A stretch of DNA of 64,000 bases from Alphaproteobacteria bacterium. GTDB lineage: Bacteria; Pseudomonadota; Alphaproteobacteria; JACAEB01. Positions within the stretch are counted from its first letter, which is position 1. The number at the start of each line of letters is the position of its first letter. Where the stretch lies: assembly GCA_024236075.1 (NCBI GenBank), contig JACKLE010000001.1, positions 1 to 64,000 on the forward strand, read 5' to 3'. The position numbers and the translations under genes are program-made. Under the pieces are notes generated by a model, which worked only from the letters and a program-made list of their open reading frames with translations, was not told where the DNA came from and did no database searches. Positions 22,001 through 31,800 of this stretch are shown one piece after another.

Positions 22001-22499
22001 GACGAAGCTCGCGAACGTCGCCGGTCCCTGGGAGGTCCGTTTCCCCGAGGGCGGCGGGGCGCCGCCGCTCGTCCGCCTGGGGGCGCTGCAGTCCTGGACC
22101 GAGCACGCCGATCCGGGCGTCCGATATTTCTCGGGGAGCGCCACCTATGCGACGAGCTTCGATCTTCCGGCCGATGCGATCGGAAAGGGGCGTCTCCTTC
22201 TCGATCTCGGCGAGGTGCGCGACATCGCCGAGGTGTCCCTGAACGGGACGCCGCTCGGCACCTATTGGAAGACGCCCTACCGCGTCGATCTGAGCGAGGC
22301 GGCCGTCGCTGGCACCAACGCGCTCGAGGTCAGGGTCACGAACAACTGGGCGAACCGCATGATCGGCGATGTGCAGCCCGGAGCGGAACGCACCTACACC
22401 TTCACGACCGGCACGCCCTACAAGCCCTCGACGCCGCTCCAGCCCTCGGGGCTTCTCGGTCCGGTCGCCATCGTCCAGGAGACCGTTTCCGGGCAGTAG
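19074..22499 (+). CDS. GH106-like alpha-L-rhamnosidase lipoprotein
   Basis: A 1,141-aa exported protein. The N-terminus ends in a lipobox (LAAC, Cys23). The family pattern RPCLWWQWMNGNITKEGIGLDLEWMRRVGFGCAQMFD follows at about residues 45-85, typical of glycoside hydrolase family 106 alpha-L-rhamnosidases. The C-terminal ~140 residues (LLLDLGEVRDIAEVSLNGTPLGTYWKTPYRVDL) look like a galactose-binding-type beta-sandwich. It would cleave terminal rhamnose from plant or bacterial polysaccharide at the cell surface. Exact linkage and catalytic residues were not assigned. It starts 39 bp after the response regulator. A neighbouring TonB receptor, which would suggest a utilisation locus, is absent. 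Confidence 0.83.
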   Translation: MAAFEIARRAGALALGLVALAACGFKDETGGAKPDPLVAGFADPPDEARPCLWWQWMNGNITKEGIGLDLEWMRRVGFGCAQMFDVAIGVPPLVDKRIVYRSPEWYDAVKFAIEKADALGLEMTLIGSPGWSESGGTWVTPEQAMKKVVWSETRVSGPGPFGEKLARPPSVTGPYLDFPRPAFELPSTVGSGGTASASGDAPRTPVFYKDIRVLAYPAPVGDVPVLSLDPTVTSNAGELDARLLTDGLFAEQQYLGGASAGRPVWVQYEFPQPQTMRAVVVGVGDGGRFSFTSVPEGRVEASDDGETFRTLATLPGAYNLSPPSRTFAFPATTARFFRVTFTSIPTNPMSLFGAPPYTGYEIGELRFEPSPRVNRAEEQAAFGTTYDVQTMRTPQTPAETALSAERAVDLTDRLQADGTLDWMVPEGDWIVVRLGYSLTGAVNAPAQAEATGLEADKLSKAHVTSYLHGYLDPVLKALGPLSGERGLTSMETDSWEAGQQNWTDDMIAEFKARRGYDPTPYLPALAGRVVAGADETDRFLWDFRRTIADLIADNHYGVIRDFLAERGLKLYGEAIGVKEHTVADGLQAKSKTDVPLGEFWLVPIGGTPSPDHIADIREAASAAHVYGQNIVGAESFTVFPAVQDPYKISPRDLKWIGDKYLALGVNWFQISTGVHQPFLDRKPGITLGPFGLHFTRNHTWAEQSRVWVDYLARGSFMMRQGRADADIAYFYGEGAPAVAPYWKAVKPDIPQGYAYDYVGADAILNLMSVKDGRIVLPSGQSYAVLVLPEGLDLLSLPLVTKLGALVAEGATVIGSKPQGSPSLSWTHDAVRLAAEPIWGPADGKAAGEHAFGKGRIFWGESVGTVLSKLAVPPALELPRAAAPGDLVWASRLIDGGQIFFVANQTLAAKSVDVSLRGSTNMPRLFDPMTGTVGPATYRISNGRTIVSLDLDPQGSVFVVLRGNLIGASSAQPKRVATKLANVAGPWEVRFPEGGGAPPLVRLGALQSWTEHADPGVRYFSGSATYATSFDLPADAIGKGRLLLDLGEVRDIAEVSLNGTPLGTYWKTPYRVDLSEAAVAGTNALEVRVTNNWANRMIGDVQPGAERTYTFTTGTPYKPSTPLQPSGLLGPVAIVQETVSGQ

Positions 22500-22569
22500 C
22501 GGGCTTAACCTTGGCGCAAGCAGCAGGTCCTAGAGTCGGCGTCTCCAGCTCCGTCCGGCGCGATCAGGG

Positions 22570-23880
22570 ATGTGCGGCCCGGCGGGGCGAGTCTCGATAG
22601 GGACGAAAGCCGTGTCGGCGAACCGCCAGAAGCTGCCACAGCCCGAAGAGCTCCTGCTCGACTATGCGGAGCGCCTCGCCTATCACCGGGCGGGCCGTCT
22701 CGCGCTGTGGTTCCACCTCTCCAAGCTGCGCGCGGCGCCGCGGGCGGACGCCCGCCAGCATCTTCTCGCCGACCTCTTCAAGAGCCTCGTGGCGGGGCAC
22801 CAGGGGCAGACCTACGCGCTGCGCTGCGGCGATCTCGTGATCGTCCTGCGCGAGCCGCGCCGGGGCGAGATCGACGAGCTCGTCTACAAGGCGCGCTACC
22901 TTTTCCGCGAGGATCCGCTCGTCGTCGCCGAGGAGGAGGACGGCACGCAGCGCTTCTGCGAGCGCTTCGAGATGGAGGCCGACTACGAGCGCTTCCGCGA
23001 CGCCGTCCGCGAGCGCGCCCGCCACCCGGTCGCGGAGGACGCTCCCGTCCATTTTTCGGGGCATCTCGCGCGCCATCTCGAGGCGATCAGCGCCGAGGCC
23101 CGCAAGGAGGGCCACCCGTCCGAGCCGGACAAGGCGCCGGCGGGCGGCGGCGGCGCGCGGCCCGCGGACACGCGCCTCCTGCGCGAGCTGCCCGCCATGC
23201 GCCTTGGCGCGGCGGGCGGGGAGGCCGAGGCCCTCGTGCTCGTCGAGCTCGAGCTCGACCCCGCGCGCGCCCGCGAGGAGCTCTTCCGCGGCATCGATGC
23301 GGCCTCGAACCCGGCGCTCGGTAGTTTCATAGCCACGAGGCTCGAGGCGAGCCTTCTCGATCTCGCGACCTCGCGCATGCCCGTGCTGGGCGCGCCGGCC
23401 GCGCTGCGCCTGTCGCTCGACGGTGTCCTGAGCGCGGACTTCCTGCGCTTCGACCATGCCTGGCGCGCCCTGAAATCCGTGAACGGAGATCCCGTCCCCT
23501 CGCCGGTCATCGTGCTGTCGCGCGGCGAGCTCGCCGACCAGCCGGACGCCTTCCGCTTCGCCCGCGAGTTCCTCGATTCGCAGGGCTATCGCATCGCGCT
23601 CGGCGGCGTGCCCATCGCGGGCCTGCCGGGTGTCGACGCGGCCGCTCTCGGCATCGGCCTCGTCATCGCGGAATGGCGGGCGAGCGATTTCGCCGATCTC
23701 CTCGGCTCGAAGCTCTCGCTCTATCGCGCGACCGTCGAACGGCTGGGCGCCGAGCGCATCGTGCTCGGCGGCGTCGCCGAGGCGCGCGCGCTGAAGCTCG
23801 CCCAGGCGCTCGGGATAAGGGTCTTCTCCGGCCCGCATATCGCGGCGGGCGGACATCGCCAGGCCGCCCTTTCCGCCTGA
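22570..23880 (+). CDS. conserved hypothetical protein with a degenerate EAL-like C-terminal half
   Basis: A 436-aa soluble protein of unknown function. The last ~110 residues resemble the end of an EAL phosphodiesterase fold: GYRIALGGVPIAGLP (compare GIRIALDDFGTGYSS), then LIAEW-like, ERIVLGGVAEARALKLAQALGIRVFSGPHIA (compare VAEGVET...LG...QGYLFG). The acidic metal ligands of active EAL domains are missing, so it would not hydrolyse c-di-GMP. The N-terminal half (LLLDYAERLAYHRAGRLALWFHLSKLR) is not recognised. A GTG at 22612 is an alternative start. The EAL link is inference from pattern. Confidence 0.75.
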   Translation: MCGPAGRVSIGTKAVSANRQKLPQPEELLLDYAERLAYHRAGRLALWFHLSKLRAAPRADARQHLLADLFKSLVAGHQGQTYALRCGDLVIVLREPRRGEIDELVYKARYLFREDPLVVAEEEDGTQRFCERFEMEADYERFRDAVRERARHPVAEDAPVHFSGHLARHLEAISAEARKEGHPSEPDKAPAGGGGARPADTRLLRELPAMRLGAAGGEAEALVLVELELDPARAREELFRGIDAASNPALGSFIATRLEASLLDLATSRMPVLGAPAALRLSLDGVLSADFLRFDHAWRALKSVNGDPVPSPVIVLSRGELADQPDAFRFAREFLDSQGYRIALGGVPIAGLPGVDAAALGIGLVIAEWRASDFADLLGSKLSLYRATVERLGAERIVLGGVAEARALKLAQALGIRVFSGPHIAAGGHRQAALSA

Positions 23881-23902
23881 CATCGCCCCGACGCGCAGAG
23901 CC

Positions 23903-24349
23903 CTAGATCAGCCCGGCCTCGCCGAGGCCCGAGGCGAATTCCGGATCGCTGATGAGAAGCAGCTTGAGCGCGGCGGCGCGCGCGATGCGCGCGGTCATCG
24001 CCTTTCGCCGCGCGGGCGGGAGCGAGTCGAGCGGCGCCTCGCGGATGAGCGTCGCGCCGTAGCGGTCCGCGACGATGAGCCCGACGTCGAGCGGGAGCAG
24101 CTCCTTGGGAAAATCGGCATCGACCGCGAAATAGAAGGCATCGCAGAAGCCGAGATAGTCGCCCCATTTGCCGTCCGAGCGGAAATCGGGCACGCCCGAT
24201 TTGATCTCGACAATGACGATCTCGCCCTTCGCGGACACGGCCGCGATGTCGGCGCGCCGTCCGTTGGCGAGGGAGAGCTCTTGCACGGGCGCGTGCCCGA
24301 GGCTCGCGAGAAGGCGCAGCGTGCCGCGCGCGATGGCCTCGGCGGCCAT
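23903..24349 (-). CDS. mmcB: MmcB family DNA repair protein
   Basis: A 148-aa protein matching the alphaproteobacterial MmcB family: ELSLANGRRADIAAVSAKGEIVIVEIKSGVPDFRSDGKW. The pattern D...E-I-K is that of a PD-(D/E)XK nuclease-type core. In Caulobacter MmcB is linked to ImuC(DnaE2)-dependent DNA damage tolerance. The ATG shares one base with the murJ stop codon (TGATG), so the two are translationally coupled. Confidence 0.85.
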   Translation of the reverse strand: MAAEAIARGTLRLLASLGHAPVQELSLANGRRADIAAVSAKGEIVIVEIKSGVPDFRSDGKWGDYLGFCDAFYFAVDADFPKELLPLDVGLIVADRYGATLIREAPLDSLPPARRKAMTARIARAAALKLLLISDPEFASGLGEAGLI

Positions 24350-25920
24350 CACGGCGCGCCCTCGCCCGCGGGCGCGGCGGCCCGCGACAGAAGCGCCTGG
24401 CGCAGTTCGCCGAGGCGCGCGGCGCCCAGCGCGTGCGCGAGGCCGAAGAAGATCGCGGCCCCCGCGAAGACGACGGCCATCAGCCCCAGCGCGGCATTCA
24501 GACCGCCCGCCGCGAAGGCGGGCTCGAGAAGCTGCGCGATCCCGTAGACGCCGATCCCCATGAGGCTTGCCGCGAGCGCGATGCGGCTGCCGCGCCGGCG
24601 CAGCCGCGCGTCCGGCGCGAAATTGCCGACCTTGTGGAGGCCGCGGCCGAGCAGCAGCGCGTTCGCCCACGCCCCGAGGCTCGTGCCGAGCGCGATGCCC
24701 ACGAAGCCGATGGTGAAGAAGAGCCCGAGGCTCGCCGCGATGTTGATCGCGACGCCGATGCCGGCATAGCGCATGGGCGTCGCCGTGTCCTCGCGCGCGA
24801 AATAGCCGGGGGAGAAGACCTTGTTGAGCACGAAGGCCGGCAGGCCCAGCGCGAAGGCCGCGAGCGCCGCCGAGGTCGGAGCGGTCTCCGCCGCCGTGAA
24901 TGCGCCGCGCTCGAGGACCACCTGGACGATCTCGTGCGGCACGGCGAGAAGGGCCGCGGTCGCGGGCAGGGTGAAGAGCGCCGAGATTTCGAGCGCGCGG
25001 TTCATCTGTGTGCGGGCGCCGCGCTCGTCGCCCGCCCGCAGGCGCCGCGAGAGCTCGGGCAGAAGCACGACGCCCATGGCCGTGCCCATGATCGCGAGCG
25101 GCAGCTCGAAGAGACGGTCCGCATAGCCCAGAAGCGAGATCGCCCCGTCCTGCAGGGAGGCGATGAAGGTGCCGACGAGAAGGTTGATCTGCGTGATGCC
25201 GCCCGCGACGACGCCGGGCAGCCCGAGGATGAGGATGCGCCTCACCGCCGGCGTCATGCGCGGCCGCCGCAGGCGCAGCGTGAGGCCCGAGCGCGCCGCC
25301 GCGAAGGCGATGAACAGGAACTGCAGGACGCCCGCCGCGGCGGTCCCCCAGGCGAGCGCATGTCCCGCCGTGGGCAGAACGTCCTTGAGCGCGAAGAGGG
25401 CGCCGATGAGGCTGAGATTGAGGAGCGTCGGCACGGCGGCGGCGGCCGCAAAGCGCTTCACCGAATTGAGCATTCCCGCATAGAGCGCCACGAGCGACAT
25501 GAAGAGGAGATAGGGGAAGGCGATCTGGCTGAAGAGGATCGAGAGCGGCCAGCGCACGGGATCGTCCCTGAAGCCGTAGGCGAGCGCGTACATGAGCCAG
25601 GGCATGAGGAGCTGGCAGACGAGCGTGAAGCCGAGAAGGGCCGTCAGAAGCACGGCCAGCACCTCCTCGGCGAAGGCGAGCGCGGCTCCCTTGCCCTGCG
25701 ATTCGAGGGTCTTGGCGAAGAGCGGCACGAAGGCCGAGTTGAACGCGCCCTCGCCGAAGAAGCGGCGGAAGAGATTGGGGAAGCGGAACGCGACCCAGAA
25801 GGCGTCCGCGACCGGCCCCGCGCCGAGAAAGGCGGCGATCGCCATGTCGCGCGCGAAGCCGAGGAGGCGGCTCGCGCCGGTCATGCCGGCGACCGTCACC
25901 GTCGACTTGAGCATGCTCAT
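24349..25920 (-). CDS. murJ: lipid II flippase MurJ
   Basis: A 523-aa polytopic membrane protein with about 14 hydrophobic segments. The N-terminus STVTVAGMTGASRLLGFARDMAIAAFLGAGPVADAFWVAFRFPNLFRRFFGEGAFNSAFVP is the classic MurJ/MviN start. It flips the peptidoglycan precursor lipid II across the inner membrane and is normally essential. It lies downstream of glnD, with about 90 bp between them, the usual Hyphomicrobiales order. Confidence 0.96.
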   Translation of the reverse strand: MSMLKSTVTVAGMTGASRLLGFARDMAIAAFLGAGPVADAFWVAFRFPNLFRRFFGEGAFNSAFVPLFAKTLESQGKGAALAFAEEVLAVLLTALLGFTLVCQLLMPWLMYALAYGFRDDPVRWPLSILFSQIAFPYLLFMSLVALYAGMLNSVKRFAAAAAVPTLLNLSLIGALFALKDVLPTAGHALAWGTAAAGVLQFLFIAFAAARSGLTLRLRRPRMTPAVRRILILGLPGVVAGGITQINLLVGTFIASLQDGAISLLGYADRLFELPLAIMGTAMGVVLLPELSRRLRAGDERGARTQMNRALEISALFTLPATAALLAVPHEIVQVVLERGAFTAAETAPTSAALAAFALGLPAFVLNKVFSPGYFAREDTATPMRYAGIGVAINIAASLGLFFTIGFVGIALGTSLGAWANALLLGRGLHKVGNFAPDARLRRRGSRIALAASLMGIGVYGIAQLLEPAFAAGGLNAALGLMAVVFAGAAIFFGLAHALGAARLGELRQALLSRAAAPAGEGAP

Positions 25921-26010
25921 GGATCGCCTCGAGACGCGCGCGGAGGAAACCAGCCTAGCCGGCGATGCGGCCTCGGCATGGGCGAAATGTGGCGGAGCGC
26001 GGGCGCGCCC

Positions 26011-28803
26011 TCAATCCTCCCCGCGCAGGGCCGCGAGCAGCCGCTGCTCGAGGAGCTCGACGGCGCTCGGCTTCTCGACTTTGAGACCATAGGCGTCCTT
26101 GACGTAGAAAACGTCAACGGCGCGCTCGCCATAGGTCGCGATCTGCGCGGACGAAATCGAGACCTTGAGGCCGGCGAAGGCCCGGGCCAGATCGAAGAGG
26201 AGTCCCGGGCGGTCCCGCCCGTTGACCTCGACCACGGTGAAGGACTCCGAGGCGCCGTTGTCCACATAGACCGCCGGCGCGACGGTGAAGGCCTCCTCGC
26301 GCCGCCGCCCGACCGCGCGCTCGCGCGAGGGCTCCGGCGGCACGCCGGTCTTCAGCGCGCGGGCGATGAGCGCCTCGAGGCGCGCAACCTGCGTGGGCTC
26401 GATGAAAGGCGCATCGAGCGTGTCCTGAAGCGCGAAGGTGTCGAGCGCGAGGCGGTCCGTCGTCGTGAAGACCTTGGCGTCGAGGACCGAGGCCCCCGCC
26501 GCCGCGATGGCGCCCGTGAGGAGGACGAAGAGGCCCGCGCGGTCCTCGGTCACGATGTCGAGGAGGCTCACCGCGCGCTCGGGCGCCGCCTCGAGGCGCA
26601 GGGCGAGCGCGAGCTCGCCCGCCGCGCGCGCCTCGTCCGCCTTCTTCAGGAGCCGCGCATGGGCCTTCAGCGTCTCCTCGTCGAAGGCGAGCCAATAGGC
26701 ATCGTCCAGCCGGTGCATCAGCGCCATGCGCGCCTCCGGCGACCAGCCGTGCAGGCTCTCCGCGACGGCGGCGCGCTGCTCGGCCGCGCGCTCCAGGCGC
26801 GCATGGCTCGGCTCCTCGCCCTTGAGCGCGTGCTCGGTCGCGATGAAGAGCTCCTTCAGAAGCTGCCCCTTCCAGGCGTTCCAGACGAACGGGCCGACGC
26901 CGCGAATGTCGGCGGCCGTCAGCACGAGGAGGAGGCGCAGACGCTCCGGGCTCTGAACGAAATCGGCGAAATCGCGCACGGTCTGGGGGTCGGAGACGTC
27001 GCGCTGCTGCGCGACGAAGCTCATGCGCAGATGGTGGAGGACGAGCCATTGGGTGAGCTCCACCTCCGCCGGGGACAGCCCCAGCCGCGGACCGAGGCGC
27101 GAGGCGATCTGCGCGCCGGCCTCCGAGTGATCGCCCGGCACTCCCTTGGCGATGTCGTGCAGCAGCGCGGCGAGGAAGAGGGCGCTTCGGCTCCTCACAT
27201 TCGCCGCGACGCGCGAGAAGAAGGCCATGTCCTCCTCGCGGTCGCCGCGCTCGATCGCCGCGACCTGGCCGACGACGCGGATGATGTGCTCGTCGACCGT
27301 GTAGTGATGATACATGTTGAACTGCATCTGCGCGACGATGCGCCCGAACTCGGGAATGAAGCGGCCGAGGACGCCCGCCTCGTTCATCGTCCTGAGGCAG
27401 CGCTCGGGGTCGTGGCGCGAGGTGAGCATCTCGAGGAAGAGCCGGTTCGCGGTCTTGTCGGCGCGCAGCGCGTCGTCGATGCGCTCGAGCGAGCGCGCCA
27501 CCCAATGCAGCGCCTGCGGATGAATGTGGAGGCGCTTCTCGTCCGCCGTGTGGAAGAGGCGCAGGAGGTTGACCGGGTCGGCCTCGAAGACCTCCGGGCC
27601 CGCGACGGTGAGCCGGCCGCTGTCGACGAGGAAGCCCTCGGCCGCGATGCGGGGGCCGGCCATGGGCAGGAGGCGCCCGAGCGAGGGCCAGGCCTTTCGC
27701 TGGGTCACCTCGAGATTGGCGCAAATGATGCGCGTGAGATCCCCGACGTCCTTCGCAACCAGAAAATAGGTCCGCATGAACTGCTCGACGGCGAGATTGG
27801 TGCCGCGATCGCGATAGCCCATGCGCCGCGCCATCTCCACCTGATAGTCGAAGGTGAGGTTCTCCTCCGCGCGGCCCGCGAGGAAATGGAGATGGCAGCG
27901 CACGTCCCAGAGAAAGGCCTCGGCGCGGCGGAACGTGTTGTATTCCTGCGGCGTCAGCACGCCGGCGTCCACGAGATCGGAGCTGTCCTCGGCGTGGTAG
28001 ACGTATTTGGCGATCCAATAGAGCGTGTGCAGATCTCTGAGGCCGCCCTTCGAGTCCTTGATGTTGGGCTCCACGCGGTAGCGCGAGCCGCCGGCGCGCG
28101 CGTGCCGCTCGTCGCGCTCCTTGAGCTTGGCCTCGACGAATTCGATGGCGGGCGCGGAGGCGACCTCGGTCCAGAAGCGCGCATTGAGCTCATCGACCAG
28201 CGCCTCGTCGCCGACGATGAAGCGCGTCTCGAGCAGGGTCGTCGCGATGGTGTGGTCGCCGCGCGCGAGACGCAGGGATTCGCTCACCGTGCGCGTCGCA
28301 TGTCCGACCTTGAGGCCGAGATCCCAGAGGTAGTAGAGCATGGTCTCGACGAGACGGATCGACCAGTCCGGCCGCCAGGGCGGTATGAGGAAGAGAAGGT
28401 CGATATCCGAGCCGGGCGCGAGCAGGCCTCGGCCGTAGCCGCCGACCGCGACGATGGTGAGATAGCTCGCCTCGCGCGGGTTGGAGGGCTCCTGCTCGTG
28501 CGCGATGAGGTAAGAGCGCAGGGCACGGACGATCGAGTCCATGAGGTCGGAAAGCATGCGCGACACCACGAGCCCGGTCGCCCCGTTGAGGAGGCGGGCC
28601 TGCGCGTCGGCGAGGGCGGTCGCGCGGCAGGCGCGCAGGGCCGCGATCACCTCCTGGCGCCGCTCCTTGGGCGTCGCATGACGGCCGATCGCGTCGAGGG
28701 CGTCCGCGAGGGAGGCCTCGTCGACGAGCGCAGGCGTCGCATGGGTCGTGCGCGGCGGTGGCTCATCGGCCCCGAAGACGCAAAGGAGTGGAAGTCGCGG
28801 CAT
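26011..28803 (-). CDS. glnD: bifunctional [protein-PII] uridylyltransferase/uridylyl-removing enzyme
   Basis: A 930-aa nitrogen sensor. In order: nucleotidyltransferase motif GGYGRGLLAPGSDIDLLFL (about residues 120-138), a GlnD-specific middle block (EPNIKDSKGGLRDLHTLYWIAKY), an HD domain (HYTVDEHIIRVVG ... LFLAALLHDIAKG), and two C-terminal ACT domains (DRAGLFVLLTGAIAAAGASVLDAKV; DRPGLLFDLARAFAGLKVSISSAQI). It uridylylates PII when glutamine is low and reverses this when glutamine is high. The reading frame is clean throughout, in contrast with the region just upstream. Confidence 0.97.
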   Translation of the reverse strand: MPRLPLLCVFGADEPPPRTTHATPALVDEASLADALDAIGRHATPKERRQEVIAALRACRATALADAQARLLNGATGLVVSRMLSDLMDSIVRALRSYLIAHEQEPSNPREASYLTIVAVGGYGRGLLAPGSDIDLLFLIPPWRPDWSIRLVETMLYYLWDLGLKVGHATRTVSESLRLARGDHTIATTLLETRFIVGDEALVDELNARFWTEVASAPAIEFVEAKLKERDERHARAGGSRYRVEPNIKDSKGGLRDLHTLYWIAKYVYHAEDSSDLVDAGVLTPQEYNTFRRAEAFLWDVRCHLHFLAGRAEENLTFDYQVEMARRMGYRDRGTNLAVEQFMRTYFLVAKDVGDLTRIICANLEVTQRKAWPSLGRLLPMAGPRIAAEGFLVDSGRLTVAGPEVFEADPVNLLRLFHTADEKRLHIHPQALHWVARSLERIDDALRADKTANRLFLEMLTSRHDPERCLRTMNEAGVLGRFIPEFGRIVAQMQFNMYHHYTVDEHIIRVVGQVAAIERGDREEDMAFFSRVAANVRSRSALFLAALLHDIAKGVPGDHSEAGAQIASRLGPRLGLSPAEVELTQWLVLHHLRMSFVAQQRDVSDPQTVRDFADFVQSPERLRLLLVLTAADIRGVGPFVWNAWKGQLLKELFIATEHALKGEEPSHARLERAAEQRAAVAESLHGWSPEARMALMHRLDDAYWLAFDEETLKAHARLLKKADEARAAGELALALRLEAAPERAVSLLDIVTEDRAGLFVLLTGAIAAAGASVLDAKVFTTTDRLALDTFALQDTLDAPFIEPTQVARLEALIARALKTGVPPEPSRERAVGRRREEAFTVAPAVYVDNGASESFTVVEVNGRDRPGLLFDLARAFAGLKVSISSAQIATYGERAVDVFYVKDAYGLKVEKPSAVELLEQRLLAALRGED

Positions 28804-28849
28804 TCTGGCCGATGGCGCGCCGGCATAAAGGGGCGCGCCGGAGCGGTCA

Positions 28850-31800
28850 GGAGGCCGGTTCGGAAGGAGCCTACTCGCGCGAGAGCGCCCAGGGGCGATA
28901 GAGGCAGGGGCCAGCGCCTCGCGAGGTCAGGGCGTGGATCAACCTCCTCGAGCGCCGCGGAGCACTCCAGGTGGGGCGGCGACGGCTCGGCGGGAGGGCT
29001 GCCTCGTGGCCCGGCCGCGAAGGGCGAAGAGAGCAGCCTCCTCGACGAGCCGGCGCATGGCCGTGTTAGGGGCCGCCCGGAGGCCTCCGAGCTCCTTCAG
29101 GATGGCGGCGAAAGCGCGCGCGCGCGCGAGCACCGCCTTCCGGCAGGCCGGCGGGCGCGGCGCCTGCAGGCCGTAAGGGCGGTCGGCCGCCTGGCGATCT
29201 CGTGCAGGAAGACGGAATCGCCGCGCCATTCCTTGACCGCCATGGTCACAGCCCGCACGCCCTCGAGGCGCCCCCCCGATAGCCAGTCGAAAACCGTGGT
29301 AGTGGGTGGCGAAGAGCGTGCGGCATCGCGTCGTGCAGATGTCGACCGCGGACCAGGCGATGGCAGAGTCCGTCGAAGGTCGCCGTGCCGCGCCCGATCT
29401 CGTCGAGGTGGCCGAGCGAGCGCAGGCCCCGCCTGATTGAGGGATCGCGGCCGTCTCGACCATCTCGACCGCCAGAGGTCGAGCGTCCGCGCGATGTCGT
29501 CGGCAGCGCGGCCAGCTGAAGAGGCGGTCGACGAGGCCGATCCTCGCCGCTGCCGCGCCGGCACGAAGGCCCGTCTGCGCGGGGAGAAAGGGCGATGAAG
29601 CGCGTTCTGGCGCAGGAGAGTCGGTTGCCCGGCCATGTTGGGACCCGTGACCAGCCAAAGAGCCGACCGTGCTCGTCCCGTACCGAGATGGCAGTCGTTG
29701 CGGTGAAGCTTTCGGCCCTGCGCTTGAGATGCGCCTCGACGGGGTGCCGTCCGCCCTCGATGGCTTCACGGGATCGGCGTCTCGTCATCAGCGGGCGGAC
29801 CTGGCCTCCTCGCGCGCAGCTCAGCGAGCGCGAGCGTCACGTCGAGCTCGGCAGGCGCGTCGGCGAAGGCGCGCTGGAGGGCAGGCGCGGCCTCGCGCAC
29901 TTCCGCGACAGGCTCGCGAAGATCTCCGCCTCGCGCGCAGGGCCTCAGTGCCGGCACCTCGGCGATGCGCCCGCGAGCTCGGACAACTCGCGTCGTGAAG
30001 CGGACGGCATTGTACATGGTCTGGTGGATGAAGGGATGCTCGCCGTCCGCGCGCACGAAGCGCTCGCCGTCGCCAGCGGCCATCTCGATGGAAATAGCCG
30101 AGCATGCCGTTGTGCTTGATGCGCAGCGTGCGCGCGCCAGCGGCAGTCTCGGCATAAGCGCGTCTCGGGGTCCGGCGATGTGCGCCGGCTCTCCGCGCCG
30201 AGCGAGCGCGAAGCCGTCGAGATGGGCGCGTAGCCTTTCGCGGTAACGCCGCCCTGGCCGAGGGCGGGCGGCAAAACCGAGCGCGAAGCGCGCAGCAGAA
30301 TGCCCGCCGAGGGCGCGCGGTGGCGCCGAGCCCGTCTGCCTCGAGGCGCGCGAGGGCGAAGCGCCGTCGTTCCGAAAGGCCCCGGCGAGGCGAAAGCGCA
30401 GCGTCGCGGCGAGGCAGGCGCGTCGCGGACCGCGCCGAGGTCGCGCAGGCTGCCGCGCCCGAGCGCGAGCGCTGGAGCGCACGCTCCGGGAAGCCGCCGC
30501 AGGTGTCGCGCAGCTCGTGCGCGGCTCTCGCCTCGAGGAAATGCTGGAGCGCGTCGGCGCGCAGGATCTCGGACAGATCCGTGAGCGGCGCCTGAAGGCG
30601 CCGCGCGAGCAAACGTCCGCCGCTCGTCAGCGTACGGTCTATCGTGGCGAAGGCTGCCCTCGCGCGCGCGCCTGAGCATGCGCGCGACTCCAGATTGGCG
30701 CGCGTCGCGGCGTGATGAGTTGGGCGCCTGGCCTTCGCGCGCAGCAGGCGCAGGCTCAGGACCGCGCCCTTCTGCGTCAAACCGACGCATAGTCCGCGAT
30801 CGCGCCGAAGCGCGGCGATCTCGTGCGGCGCGAAGCGCCAGGAAAGCCCTCGGGCGCGCGGTAGGAAAAACGCCTTGAGGCGCCGCTCGCCCGCGCGGGG
30901 CGCGAAGGCGGGACGCGGCAGGCGCAGGTGACGCACGCGCCGGATCATATCCTTCAGCGCGGCGAGCGCGGGCGAGCCAGACATTTCCTCGGAGAGCAGG
31001 ATCTCGGCGGCGTCGCGAGGCGGGCGAGCGACCGCGATCTCGCCGGCAGGCAGGCTCTCGACGCCGAGCTCGCCGGTCGAGAGATCGAGCCAGGCGAGCG
31101 CCATCGCACCGCATCGCCGCCGAAGCGCCACTTGGCGAGATAGTTGGGCGCGCGGGCCTCTCCCGAGGCGTATCCTCCGTGAAACCGGCGGTGACGAGGC
31201 GCACGATGCGCCGCGCTCCACCACGGCCTTGGCGCGCTTGCGCGCCTGCGGCGGATCTCGACCTGCTCCGGTGAAAACGCGGTGGCCCCTTGCGGATCAG
31301 GCGCTCCGAGATGAGCATCCGCTCGACGGAGCACGCCGCACATCAGGGATATCAGCGCCGAGATGCTGCGCGCTTGGTAAGGCGCGATGTCGAGCTGACG
31401 CCGCCGTCACCGCGTCCTCGAAGAAGGCTCGAAGAAGTCCCCATGCGGAAGAAGAGGAGGAAGTCAGGATGCTCGGCAGCAGGGCGCGGAACTGCGCGCG
31501 ACCGGCGTCGCGCCGTCGGCGTCGACGGGCTCGCGCTGGGAGCCAGGGCGCTCGGGCTCGGCGAAGGCGGGTTCAGGCTCATCATCGCCTCCAGGTAGCG
31601 TCGGCCCGTTGCGATCGAGGCCGCCCGCCGGTGCAGCGCCGGGCCAGTTGTGACCAGCCGAATTCAGATAACATCCCGCTTCCACTCTCCGCCGGGACGA
31701 TTCATGCCCACAGAAGTGAAACGCGGTTCCTGAACGAAGAAGCGCTCTTCCACTCCGCGGCAAGCCGGGAAAGCTCAGTGACGCCGTCAGAAGCCGATAG

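Noticed and set aside
17466..22106. 1,546-codon minus-strand ORF across actS, actR and the rhamnosidase gene
   Set aside because: It spans three well-supported plus-strand genes in the frame complementary to third-position GC; composition is typical of a shadow.
24433..29436. 1,667-codon plus-strand ORF opposite murJ and glnD
   Set aside because: Shadow of two strongly recognised genes; highly charged Arg/Glu repeats without domains.
28871..31585. Several apparent independent small genes in the mutS region
   Set aside because: Each is a fragment of one MutS protein in a different frame, so they were merged into a single frameshifted gene.
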